Shown: positions 54,960-62,696 of the stretch, piece by piece
Layout of the letters: every line of letters starts with the position of its first letter
Position numbering within the stretch: position 1 is the first letter of the stretch
NCBI RefSeq assembly: GCF_009811555.1
Contig: NZ_BLIN01000002.1
Location: forward strand, 248,001 to 312,000
DNA: 64,000 bases
Direction of reading: 5' to 3'
From: Streptomyces caniferus
Lineage (GTDB): Bacteria > Actinomycetota > Actinomycetes > Streptomycetales > Streptomycetaceae
Notes under the pieces: model-generated
What the model was told of the DNA's origin: nothing
The model's input: the letters and a program-made list of their open reading frames with translations, nothing else
The model's database searches: none
Program-made: the position numbers and the translations under genes

Positions 54960-56588
54960 TCACTCCTGCGGCTCGACCCCGGCCCGCAGCAGTCCGTAGG
55001 CGTACGCGTCGTCCAGCGCCTGCCAGGACGCGGCGATGACGTTCTCCGCGACGCCGACCGTGGACCACTCGCCCCGGCCGTCGCTGGTGGAGACCAGCAC
55101 CCGGGTGATGGAGCCGGTGCCCAGGGCGCCCTCCAGGATGCGGACCTTGTAGTCCACCAGCTCCATGTGGGCCAGCTGCGGATAGATCCGCTCCAGGCCC
55201 ACCCGCAGCGCCCGGTCCAGCGCGTTGACCGGGCCGTTGCCCTCGGCGGTGGTGACGATCCGCTCGCCCTTGGCCCACAGCTTCACGGTCGCCTCGTTGG
55301 CGTGCGTACCGTCCGGCCGGTCCTCGACGATCGCCCGCCAGGACTCGACCGTGAAGTAGCGGCGCGGCCGGCCCTCGACTTCGGTGCGCAGCAGCAGCTC
55401 GAAGGAGGCGTCGGCGGCCTCGTAGGTGTAGCCCTCCAGCTCGCGCTCCTTGACCCGCTCGACGACCCGGCCGACCAGCTCGCGGTCGTCGCCGAGGTCG
55501 ATGCCGAGCTCCTTGCCCTTGAGCTCGATGGACGCCCGCCCCGCCATGTCGGAGACCAGCATCCGCATGGTGTTGCCGACCAGCGCCGGGTCGATGTGCT
55601 GGTAGAGGTCCGGGTCGACCTTGATCGCGGAGGCGTGCAGTCCGGCCTTGTGGGCGAAGGCGGAGACCCCGACGTAGGGCTGGTGGGTGGAGGGGGTGAG
55701 GTTGACGACCTCGGCGATGGCGTGCGAGATCCGGGTGGTCTCGGCGAGCTTGCCCTCGGGCAGCACCGGGCGCCCGTACTTGAGCTCCAGGGCGGCGACG
55801 ACCGGGAAGAGGTTGGAGTTGCCGACCCGTTCGCCGTAGCCGTTGGCGGTGCACTGGACGTGGGTGGCACCGGCGTCCACCGCGGCCAGGGTGTTGGCGA
55901 CGGCGCAGCCGGTGTCGTCCTGGGCGTGGATGCCCAGGCGCGCGCCGGTGTCCGCGAGGACGGTCCGGACGACGGCGGTGACCTGCGCCGGGAGCATGCC
56001 GCCGTTGGTGTCGCAGAGCACCACGACATCGGCGCCGGCCTCGCTCGCGGTGCGGACGACCGCCTTGGCGTAGACCGGGTCCAGCGCATAGCCGTCGAAG
56101 AAGTGCTCGCAGTCGAGGAAGACCCGGCGGCCCTGGGCACAGAGGTGGGCGACAGTGTCCCGGATCATCGCGAGGTTCTCCTCCGGCGTGGTCCGAAGCG
56201 CCAGTTCCACATGCGCGGTGTGGGACTTGGCGACCAGCGTGATGACCGGTGCCCCGGAGTCCAGGAGCGCGGCGACCTGCGGATCGTCCTCGACCCGGAC
56301 GCCCGCCTTGCGGGTGGCGCCGAACGCGACGAGCTGCGCGTGCCGGAAGTCGATCTCCGCGCGGGCCCGCTGGAAGAACTCGGTGTCCCGCGGGTTGGCG
56401 CCGGGCCAGCCGCCCTCGATGAAGCCCACCCCGAAGTCGTCGAGGTGCCGGGCGATGGTCAGCTTGTCGGCGACGGTGAGGTTGATGCCCTCGCGCTGCG
56501 CACCGTCGCGGAGCGTGGTGTCGAAGACATGGAAGTCGTCGGGCACCGCGTGGGCGGGAGACGGGTGGGAGTCGGGTGCGTCCGTCAT
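54960..56588 (-). CDS. cimA: Citramalate synthase
   Basis: 542 residues, DRE-TIM metallolyase. Condenses pyruvate with acetyl-CoA to (R)-citramalate, giving 2-oxobutyrate for isoleucine without threonine. FDTTLRDGAQREGINLTVADKL holds the catalytic Arg-Asp; CDTNGGMLPAQ and GIHAQDDTGCAVANTLAAV (metal His) follow. The C-terminal regulatory domain binds the feedback amino acid. Length and the GWPGANPRDTEFF motif fit CimA rather than LeuA, although S. coelicolor SCO5529 was first called LeuA2. ATG 56588. A U-tailed hairpin and an Ile-Ile mini-ORF lie upstream. Confidence 0.9.
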   Translation of the reverse strand: MTDAPDSHPSPAHAVPDDFHVFDTTLRDGAQREGINLTVADKLTIARHLDDFGVGFIEGGWPGANPRDTEFFQRARAEIDFRHAQLVAFGATRKAGVRVEDDPQVAALLDSGAPVITLVAKSHTAHVELALRTTPEENLAMIRDTVAHLCAQGRRVFLDCEHFFDGYALDPVYAKAVVRTASEAGADVVVLCDTNGGMLPAQVTAVVRTVLADTGARLGIHAQDDTGCAVANTLAAVDAGATHVQCTANGYGERVGNSNLFPVVAALELKYGRPVLPEGKLAETTRISHAIAEVVNLTPSTHQPYVGVSAFAHKAGLHASAIKVDPDLYQHIDPALVGNTMRMLVSDMAGRASIELKGKELGIDLGDDRELVGRVVERVKERELEGYTYEAADASFELLLRTEVEGRPRRYFTVESWRAIVEDRPDGTHANEATVKLWAKGERIVTTAEGNGPVNALDRALRVGLERIYPQLAHMELVDYKVRILEGALGTGSITRVLVSTSDGRGEWSTVGVAENVIAASWQALDDAYAYGLLRAGVEPQE

Positions 56589-56693
56589 GCTGGTCTGGCT
56601 CCTGTCGGGATCTCGGTCTACCGGAATAACCGGTTCCACCGTCCCTCCATGTTCCCTCGCGCTCCGCCTCCGGTGAGATGTGGGCCGGAAACG

Positions 56694-56720
56694 AAAAAAC
56701 CTCTCGCGGGTGCGAGAGGT
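56694..56720 (-). terminator. Intrinsic terminator upstream of cimA (possible attenuator)
   Basis: On the minus strand ACCTCTCGC-ACCC-GCGAGAGGT is followed by six T. It lies about 150 bp after the MHS permease gene and 106 bp before cimA. It may simply end the permease transcript, or act as an attenuator for cimA: a mini-ORF (MIIGSRRAGPQ, ATG at 56812) with two isoleucine codons precedes it. Confidence 0.75.
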
Positions 56721-56870
56721 CTGCGCGCGGGTCTGGGACGACGGTGGCCACGCCGTACTCGGTTCGTACGGGGCGGTCACTGCGGACCGGCGCGCCTGCT
56801 GCCAATAATCATGGCGAACGAGAGCACGGGGGAAGTCTGGCACACGACCACCCCCCGTGCTCGAACCGTC

Positions 56871-58190
56871 TCAGGATGCGAGCACGCGTGCCGCGCTGCC
56901 CTCGCCCGCGTCGTCCTTGCCGACCCGGTGCAGATCGATGGTGCGGGTCTCGCGCATCGTCACGTAGACGATCAGCGAGACCGCGGCGCACCCGGCGACG
57001 TACCAGTAGTAGCCGGATTCGATGCCGCCGTCCTTGAACCACAGGGCGACGTACTCCGCGGTGCCGCCGAACAGCGCGTTGGCGATGGCGTACGGCAGGG
57101 CCACGCCCAGCGCCCGGATGCCGGTCGGGAACAGCTCGGCCTTCACACAGGCGTTGATCGAGGTGTAGCCGGTGACCACGACCAGCGCGAGCAGCGAGAG
57201 CCCGAGGGCCGGCCAGAAGCTGCCGGCGTGCTTGAGCAGCGTCATGATCGGCACGGTCAGGAACGTCGAGCCGACCGCGAAGGTGATCAGCAGCGGACGG
57301 CGGCCGATCCGGTCGGAGAGCTTGCCGGCCAGCGGCTGGAGGCACATGAAGAGGAACAGTGCGCAGAAGCTCACCAGCGAGGCCGTCGGCTTGTCCAGGC
57401 CGGCGCTGCCCGAGAGGTACTTGGTGAGGTAGGTCGTGTACGTGTAGTACGCGACCGTGCCGCCCATGGTGAGCGCGATGACCAGGAACGCCTCGCGCTT
57501 ATGGGCCAGCAGCGCCTTGAGGGTGCCGCGCGCCGGGTCGGCGTTGGCGCCCTCGTCCTGGGCGTACACCTCGGTCTCCAGCATGTTGCGGCGCAGGTAG
57601 AAGACGACCGCGGCGCCCAGCGCACCCACGATGAACGGGATCCGCCAGGCCCAGCTGTGCAGCGCCTCCTCGGGCAGCGTGCGCTGCAGCACGATCTGCA
57701 GGCCGAGGCCGAGCAGCTGCCCGGCGGTCATGGACACGTACTGGAAGCTGGAGGCGAAACCGCGCTGTCCGGGCGCGGAGGCCTCGGTGAGGTAGGTGGC
57801 GCTGGCCGCGTACTCGCCGCCGACCGAGAGCCCCTGGAGCATCCGGGCGACGAGCAGGACGGCCACGCCGCCGTACCCCGCCACCGCGTAGGTCGGCGCG
57901 ACGGCGATCAGGATCGCCGAGGCGGACATCAGCGTGACGGTCAGCGTGAGCGCCGCCTTGCGCCCCCTGCGGTCGCCGATCCGGCCGAGCACCCAGCCAC
58001 CCACCGGGCGCATGAAGAAGCCGACGGCGAAGATCCCCATGGTGTTCATGAGGTTCGCGGTGTCATTCCCCTTCGGGAAGAACGAATCCGCGAAGTAGAC
58101 CGCGAAGCTGGCATAAACGAACCAGTCGAACCACTCGACCATGTTGCCGGCCGAGCCGACCCAGATCTTCTTCCATTGCTCTCGTCCCAT
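56871..58190 (-). CDS. MFS transporter, metabolite:H+ symporter (MHS) family
   Basis: 439 residues, 12 transmembrane helices. GNMVEWFDWFVYASFA is the MHS family N terminus, GRIGDRRGRKAAL the first loop, LQGLSVGGEYAASATYL the helix 5 signature, and DRIGRRPLL the second-half loop. The family includes alpha-ketoglutarate, citrate, proline/betaine and shikimate permeases; KgtP-like dicarboxylate uptake is a guess. The start is ATG 58190. Its upstream TetR gene is 80 bp away on the same strand. Confidence 0.88.
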   Translation of the reverse strand: MGREQWKKIWVGSAGNMVEWFDWFVYASFAVYFADSFFPKGNDTANLMNTMGIFAVGFFMRPVGGWVLGRIGDRRGRKAALTLTVTLMSASAILIAVAPTYAVAGYGGVAVLLVARMLQGLSVGGEYAASATYLTEASAPGQRGFASSFQYVSMTAGQLLGLGLQIVLQRTLPEEALHSWAWRIPFIVGALGAAVVFYLRRNMLETEVYAQDEGANADPARGTLKALLAHKREAFLVIALTMGGTVAYYTYTTYLTKYLSGSAGLDKPTASLVSFCALFLFMCLQPLAGKLSDRIGRRPLLITFAVGSTFLTVPIMTLLKHAGSFWPALGLSLLALVVVTGYTSINACVKAELFPTGIRALGVALPYAIANALFGGTAEYVALWFKDGGIESGYYWYVAGCAAVSLIVYVTMRETRTIDLHRVGKDDAGEGSAARVLAS

Positions 58191-58270
58191 AGCCGCTCAC
58201 GGTCGCGGACCGGGGAGTCTTCGGCAAGAGCGCGGTCGGCAACGATCGCAGCTACTTGCGTGCTTTGTGG

Positions 58271-58915
58271 TCACGGCGCGGCCGGCGGCCGGTCCGCCGC
58301 ATCCGGCCCCGCGGTCAGCGACTCGTCCAGGAACTCCCCTATGTGGCGGCGCACTTGCTCCCGGTCGGTGCCCGGCAGGCCGACGACGAGGTGGGTGCCG
58401 AAGCCGTCGAGGAGGGCGCGGGTGCGGGTGGCGAAGCGTTCGGCGTCGACGGGGCGGAATTCACCCTTCGAGACGCCCTCGACGAGGAGGGCCACCAGGT
58501 CGCGGTGCCAGGCGAGTTCGAGGTCGAGCTGGCGCTCGCGGGTCTCGTCGTCGGCGCTCTGGGAGCGGTTCCACACCTCCAGCCACAGCGTCCAGCGCGG
58601 GTCGCGGTGGCCGTCGGGCAGGTAGAGGTCGACCAGGGCGTCCAGCCGTTCACGGGCGGGGACGCGGCGGGAGAGGGCGGCCCGGCGCTCGGCGCCGAGC
58701 TGCTCCTCGCTCCACTGGAGGGTCTGCAGCAGCAGCTCGTCCTTCGTACCGAAGTAGTACAGGATGTGGCCGCTGCTCATGCCGACCTCACGGCCCAGGC
58801 CGGCCATGGTCAGCCGGTCCAGGCCCTCCTCGGCGATGGTCGTCATCGCCGCGGCCAGGACCTGCTCGCGGGGCTGGTTGAGCCGGCGCCGGGGACGGCG
58901 CACGGGACCGGGCAC
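58271..58915 (-). CDS. TetR-family regulator of the urease-like cluster
   Basis: 214 residues. N-terminal HTH: QVLAAAMTTIAEEGLDRLTMAGLGREVGMSSGHILYYFGTKDELL. The C-terminal ligand domain is all-helical (WTLWLEVWNRSQSADDETRERQL; PuuR/BetI-like in look). It follows the agmatine deiminase gene by 35 bp in an ureAB-ureC-aguA-tetR operon, so it likely senses a substrate of that pathway. Three 17-bp palindromes upstream of ureAB are its probable operators. Confidence 0.87.
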   Translation of the reverse strand: MPGPVRRPRRRLNQPREQVLAAAMTTIAEEGLDRLTMAGLGREVGMSSGHILYYFGTKDELLLQTLQWSEEQLGAERRAALSRRVPARERLDALVDLYLPDGHRDPRWTLWLEVWNRSQSADDETRERQLDLELAWHRDLVALLVEGVSKGEFRPVDAERFATRTRALLDGFGTHLVVGLPGTDREQVRRHIGEFLDESLTAGPDAADRPPAAP

Positions 58916-58950
58916 GGGGACCTCCGGGTCGGCTGGACGGGGCCTGTGGG

Positions 58951-59991
58951 TCAGACCTTCGGCTGCTGCTGGGTGATGCAGTGGATACCGCCACCCGCTG
59001 CGAAGATCGTACGGGCGTCGACCAGGGTCACCGTCCGCTCGGGGAAGAGCCGGCGGAAGATCGCGGCCGCCTCCTCGTCGCGGGGGTCGTCGAAGCCGCA
59101 GAGCACCACCCCATCGTTGCAGAGGTAGTGGTTGATGTAGGAGTAGTCGACCAGCTCGCCGTCCGCCTCGACGACGGTCGGCGCCGGCACCTCGACGACC
59201 TCCAGCCGCCGGCCCCGGGCATCGGTCGAGGACCGCAGCAGCTTGGCGATCTCGGTGCAGATCGCGTGGTCGGGGTGGTCGGGGTCGGGCTGGGTGTGGA
59301 CGAGCACGGTGCCGGGGCGGGCGAAGGCGGCGACGATGTCGACATGTCCGCGGGTGCCGAACTGCCCGTAGTCGGCAGCGAGGCCGCGCGGCAGCCAGAT
59401 CGCCTTGGTGGTGCCGAGGTGGGCGTGGATCTCGGCCTCGACGTCCTCCTGCGTACGGCCGGGGTTACGGCCCGGGTCGAGCTGCACGGTCTCGGTGAGC
59501 AGGACGGTCCCCTCGCCGTCGACGTGCAGGCCGCCGCCCTCGTTGACCAGTCCGGTGGCGTAGCGGCGGGCCCCGGCCAGCCCGCAGACCTGCTCGGCGA
59601 TCTTCTCGTCGTGGTCCCAGCGGGCCCATTCCTGGGCGCCCCAGCCGTTGAACACCCAGTCTGCCGCGGCGAGTTGTCCCGTGCCGTCGGTGAGGAAGGT
59701 GGGGCCGATGTCGCGCATCCAGGCGTCGTTCAGCGGGCGTTCGACGAGGTCGATGTCCGGGCCGAGCAGTGCGCGGGCACCCTCGGACTGGCCCGGTCCG
59801 GCGACGACGGTGACCGGCTCGAAGCGGCGCACGGCGCGTGCCACCTCGGCCCAGGCGCGGCGGGCCGCGGCCAGCGCCTCCCCGCCCTCCTCGCCGAAGG
59901 TGAAGTTGGGGCCGGGCCAGGCCATCCAGGTGCGCTCGTGGCGGGCCCACTCCGGGGGCATGCTAAAGCCGTCGGCGGCAGGGGTGTTCAT
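58951..59991 (-). CDS. aguA: Agmatine deiminase
   Basis: 346 residues, guanidino-group hydrolase making N-carbamoylputrescine and ammonia from agmatine. PPEWARHERTWMAWP begins the fold; NDAWMRDIGPTFL, NEGGGLHVDGEG and TRGHVDIVAAF hold the catalytic Asp, Glu and His; the nucleophilic cysteine is in GGGIHCITQQQP at the C terminus. ATG 59991. It lies 47 bp downstream of the urease-like ureC, so the two work on related nitrogen compounds. Confidence 0.93.
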   Translation of the reverse strand: MNTPAADGFSMPPEWARHERTWMAWPGPNFTFGEEGGEALAAARRAWAEVARAVRRFEPVTVVAGPGQSEGARALLGPDIDLVERPLNDAWMRDIGPTFLTDGTGQLAAADWVFNGWGAQEWARWDHDEKIAEQVCGLAGARRYATGLVNEGGGLHVDGEGTVLLTETVQLDPGRNPGRTQEDVEAEIHAHLGTTKAIWLPRGLAADYGQFGTRGHVDIVAAFARPGTVLVHTQPDPDHPDHAICTEIAKLLRSSTDARGRRLEVVEVPAPTVVEADGELVDYSYINHYLCNDGVVLCGFDDPRDEEAAAIFRRLFPERTVTLVDARTIFAAGGGIHCITQQQPKV

Positions 59992-60038
59992 GCGGGAGTC
60001 CTCGAGGTCGCTGTGACGGTGTGACGGGCGGGAGTGGT

Positions 60039-61751
60039 TCACAGGAAGTAGAGCCGGGACAGCGAGACGCTGTCGGCCGGTTCCGAGCGCATCGGGTCGC
60101 CGTCGAGGGTGACCAGGCCGCTGCGCCCGTCGACCTGCACCTGTCCGACCCGGGAGTTGTGGACGAGGTCGCCGGGGCCGATGCCGCGGGTGCCGCGGAC
60201 GGCGACCCGGCGGCGTCGGGTGGGCATCCCGTCGCCGCCCTGTTCGGCCGCGGCGCGCGCGACGAAGGCGACGGAGATCTCTGCGGGGGTCGCCCCGTGC
60301 GCACCGAACTGCGGCCCGAGCACCAGGGGTTCGCAGGTGTCGGTGGCGGCGTTGGGGTCGCCGGTGACGCCGTAGGCGGGGAAGCCGGACTTCAGCACCA
60401 GCTGCGGCTTGGCGCCGAAGAACTGGGGCTTCCACAGCACGATGTCGGCCATCTTGCCGACCTCGATCGACCCGATCTCGTGCGAAAGGCCGTGGGCGAT
60501 GGCGGGGTTGATGGTCAGCTTGGCGACATAGCGCAGCACACGCGCGTTGTCGTCGTGCGGGCCGTCGCCGCCCTCCCCGTTTCGGGGAAGAAGGGGCCCG
60601 AGCTCGGCCTTCATCTTGCCCGCCATCGCGAACGTACGGCGCACGGTCTCGCCCGCGCGGCCCATGCCCTGGGCGTCGGACGAGGTGATGCCGATCGCCC
60701 CGAGGTCGTGCAGCACGTCCTCGGCACCCATCGTGCCGGCCCGGATGCGGTCGCGGGCCATGGCGGCGTCGCCCGGCAGATCGGTCTTCAGGTCGTGGAC
60801 CGAGACGATCATGCCGTAGTGCTCGGCGACCGCGTCCCGCCCGAAGGGGAGGGTGGGGTTGGTGGAGGAGCCGATGACGTTGGGGACCCCGGCCATCTTC
60901 AGGACGTTGGGCACATGGCCGCCGCCGCAGCCCTCGATGTGGAAGGCGTGGATGGTCCGGCCGTCCAGCACCCGCAGGGTGTCCTCGACGCTGAGGCATT
61001 CGTTGAGGCCGTCGCTGTGCAGCGCGACCTGGACGTCGTGGTCCTCGGCGACGCGCAGCGCGGTGTCCAGGGCGCGGGCGTGGGCGCCCATGTCCTCGTG
61101 CACCTTGAAGCCGCAGGCGCCGCCCTCGGCGAGCGCCTCGACCAGCGGGGCGTCGCCCGACGAGGAACCGCGGCCCAGGAAGCCGATGTTGACCGGCCAG
61201 GCGTCGAAGGCGCTGAAGGCATGCCCCAGCGCCCAGGGGGAGTTGACGCCGACGCCCCAGACCGGCCCGAATTCCTGACCGATGATCGTGGTCACGCCGG
61301 AGGCCAGCGAGGCTTCCATGACGCGGGGCGAGAGCAGATGGACATGGGTGTCGACGGCGCCCGCGGTGGCGATCATGCCCTCGCCGGAGACGATCGAGGT
61401 GCCGGTGCCGACGACGACATCGACGCCGTCGAGGGTGTCGGGGTTGCCGGCCCGCCCTATCGCGTGGATACGGCCCTCGCGAATGCCGACGGACACCTTG
61501 CGGATGCCCTGGACGGCGTCGATGACCAGCACATTGCTGATCACCACGTCGCAGGTCTCGCGGACCGCGGCGGCCTTGAGGTGCAGCCCGTCCCGGGCGG
61601 TCTTGCCGAAGCCGGCCAGGAACTCGTCGCCGGGCTTCTGGGCGTCGGACTCGACCCGGACGACCAGGCCCGAGTCGCCGAGGACGACCCGGTCGCCGGC
61701 CCGCGGGCCGTGCACCGACGCGTACTCGTGGGGGTCGATGTTCCCGGTCAT
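60039..61751 (-). CDS. ureC: Divergent urease alpha subunit (UreC-like amidohydrolase)
   Basis: 570 residues. Metal and catalytic residues of Klebsiella urease are all there: DTHVH (His136, His138), FKVHED (carbamylated Lys216, His218), ALHSD (His245), FHIEG (His271), flap His319 and Asp359 in TSSDAQGMGR. The flap cysteine (Cys319 in Klebsiella) is valine 318: VSVHDL instead of VCHHL. Length is standard. No UreE, F, G or D is in the window, so nickel loading must come from elsewhere or a different metal is used. ATGA overlap with ureAB. True urease or a related ureide/guanidine hydrolase is open. Confidence 0.88.
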   Translation of the reverse strand: MTGNIDPHEYASVHGPRAGDRVVLGDSGLVVRVESDAQKPGDEFLAGFGKTARDGLHLKAAAVRETCDVVISNVLVIDAVQGIRKVSVGIREGRIHAIGRAGNPDTLDGVDVVVGTGTSIVSGEGMIATAGAVDTHVHLLSPRVMEASLASGVTTIIGQEFGPVWGVGVNSPWALGHAFSAFDAWPVNIGFLGRGSSSGDAPLVEALAEGGACGFKVHEDMGAHARALDTALRVAEDHDVQVALHSDGLNECLSVEDTLRVLDGRTIHAFHIEGCGGGHVPNVLKMAGVPNVIGSSTNPTLPFGRDAVAEHYGMIVSVHDLKTDLPGDAAMARDRIRAGTMGAEDVLHDLGAIGITSSDAQGMGRAGETVRRTFAMAGKMKAELGPLLPRNGEGGDGPHDDNARVLRYVAKLTINPAIAHGLSHEIGSIEVGKMADIVLWKPQFFGAKPQLVLKSGFPAYGVTGDPNAATDTCEPLVLGPQFGAHGATPAEISVAFVARAAAEQGGDGMPTRRRRVAVRGTRGIGPGDLVHNSRVGQVQVDGRSGLVTLDGDPMRSEPADSVSLSRLYFL

Positions 61752-62452
61752 GCCTGCTCCTCCGCTCCCAGGTAGCCGCAGGCGGCGGCCCGCCGCAGCG
61801 CTTCCGTCTTCGCGCCCGGCGCGTCCAGCGGGCCGTCCACCAGACCGGCGAAGCCGATCGCGATCCGGTCGCCGCCGATCGGGACCAGCCCGACCTCCTC
61901 GGCGCCGCCGGGGTCGAACCGCACCGACGAGCCGGCCGGAACGCACAGCCGCATGCCGTACGCGGCGGCCCGGTCGAAGTCCAGCCGGGGGTTGGCCTCG
62001 AAGAAGTGGAAGTGCGAGGTGACGCTGACCGGCACCGTCGCGGTGTTGCGCACGGTCAGGCGGACCGCGGGCGCCGGCTCCGGACCGGCCGGCCCGGGGA
62101 GCACCGCGCCGGGCGCGGGCGCCCGCTCGCTCCCGGCGGCCGCGGGTCCGGCGCCGATCGGGTCGGTGACCACCGCGAGCCGGGAGCCGTCGTCGAAGAC
62201 GGCCTCCACATGCACCTCGGTGACGACATCGGCCACGCCCGGCAGCACATCGTCCGGGCCGAGCACGCCGCGTGCCGCCTCGATGGCCTGAGCGAGGCGG
62301 CGCCCGTCCCGCGCCGCCTCGCAGACTGTGTCCGCGATCAACGCGGTCGCCTCGGGCACATTCAGCTTCAGTCCGCGGGCCCGGCGCGTCCGCGCCAGTT
62401 CGGCCGCGCCGAACAGCAGCAGCCGGTCGCGTTCCGTCGGGGTCAACCGCAT
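61748..62452 (-). CDS. ureAB: Urease gamma/beta fusion subunit
   Basis: 234 residues. Residues 1-102 are gamma (MRLTPTERDRLLLFGAAELARTRRARGLKLNVPEA; TEVHVEAVFDDGSRLAVVTDPI), then a Pro/Ala/Gly linker of about 40 residues, then beta (VRLTVRNTATVPVSVTSHFHFFEANPRLDFDR). Fused UreAB also occurs in Helicobacter. ATG 62452 with GGAGGAG. Four-base overlap with ureC. Palindromes at 62474-62588 lie over the promoter. Confidence 0.92.
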   Translation of the reverse strand: MRLTPTERDRLLLFGAAELARTRRARGLKLNVPEATALIADTVCEAARDGRRLAQAIEAARGVLGPDDVLPGVADVVTEVHVEAVFDDGSRLAVVTDPIGAGPAAAGSERAPAPGAVLPGPAGPEPAPAVRLTVRNTATVPVSVTSHFHFFEANPRLDFDRAAAYGMRLCVPAGSSVRFDPGGAEEVGLVPIGGDRIAIGFAGLVDGPLDAPGAKTEALRRAAACGYLGAEEQA

Positions 62453-62473
62453 CCCGCCACTCCTCCAGGTCGA

Positions 62474-62490
62474 TTAGAGCGTCACTCTAA
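62474..62490. promoter_or_regulatory. Candidate TetR operator 1 (ureAB promoter)
   Basis: TTAGAGCGTCACTCTAA, inverted repeat 21 bp upstream of the ureAB start. Shares the pattern (T/A)AGAGCG-N2-CTCTAA with two sites to the right. Confidence 0.65.
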
Positions 62491-62543
62491 CCATGAAAAT
62501 GGTCGAGAGGGAAGCATTGACCAATGGCATAAGGATGAGCGAC

Positions 62544-62560
62544 ATTGAGCGCTGCTCTAA
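62544..62560. promoter_or_regulatory. Candidate TetR operator 2
   Basis: ATTGAGCGCTGCTCTAA: same 17-bp pattern, 70 bp to the right of site 1. Confidence 0.6.
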
Positions 62561-62571
62561 ATACGCGGCGA

Positions 62572-62588
62572 ATAGAGCGCCGCTCTAA
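62572..62588. promoter_or_regulatory. Candidate TetR operator 3
   Basis: ATAGAGCGCCGCTCTAA: contains a perfect TAGAGCG-C-CGCTCTA palindrome, 28 bp from site 2 and about 110 bp before the NCS1 permease start. Confidence 0.68.
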
Positions 62589-62696
62589 ATGATCTCGACA
62601 GTGCGAGCAGCGCGCGGCGCGCACCGCCCCCGGCACGGAACACGGCACCCGGGGCGCTGCTCACACACTGTTGTCCGGCCTCTCAGGGGAGCCCTC

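Noticed and set aside
54706..56805. 699-codon minus-strand frame overlapping cimA
   Set aside because: Out-of-frame shadow; Arg/Gly/Pro-rich, while the cimA frame has all catalytic motifs.
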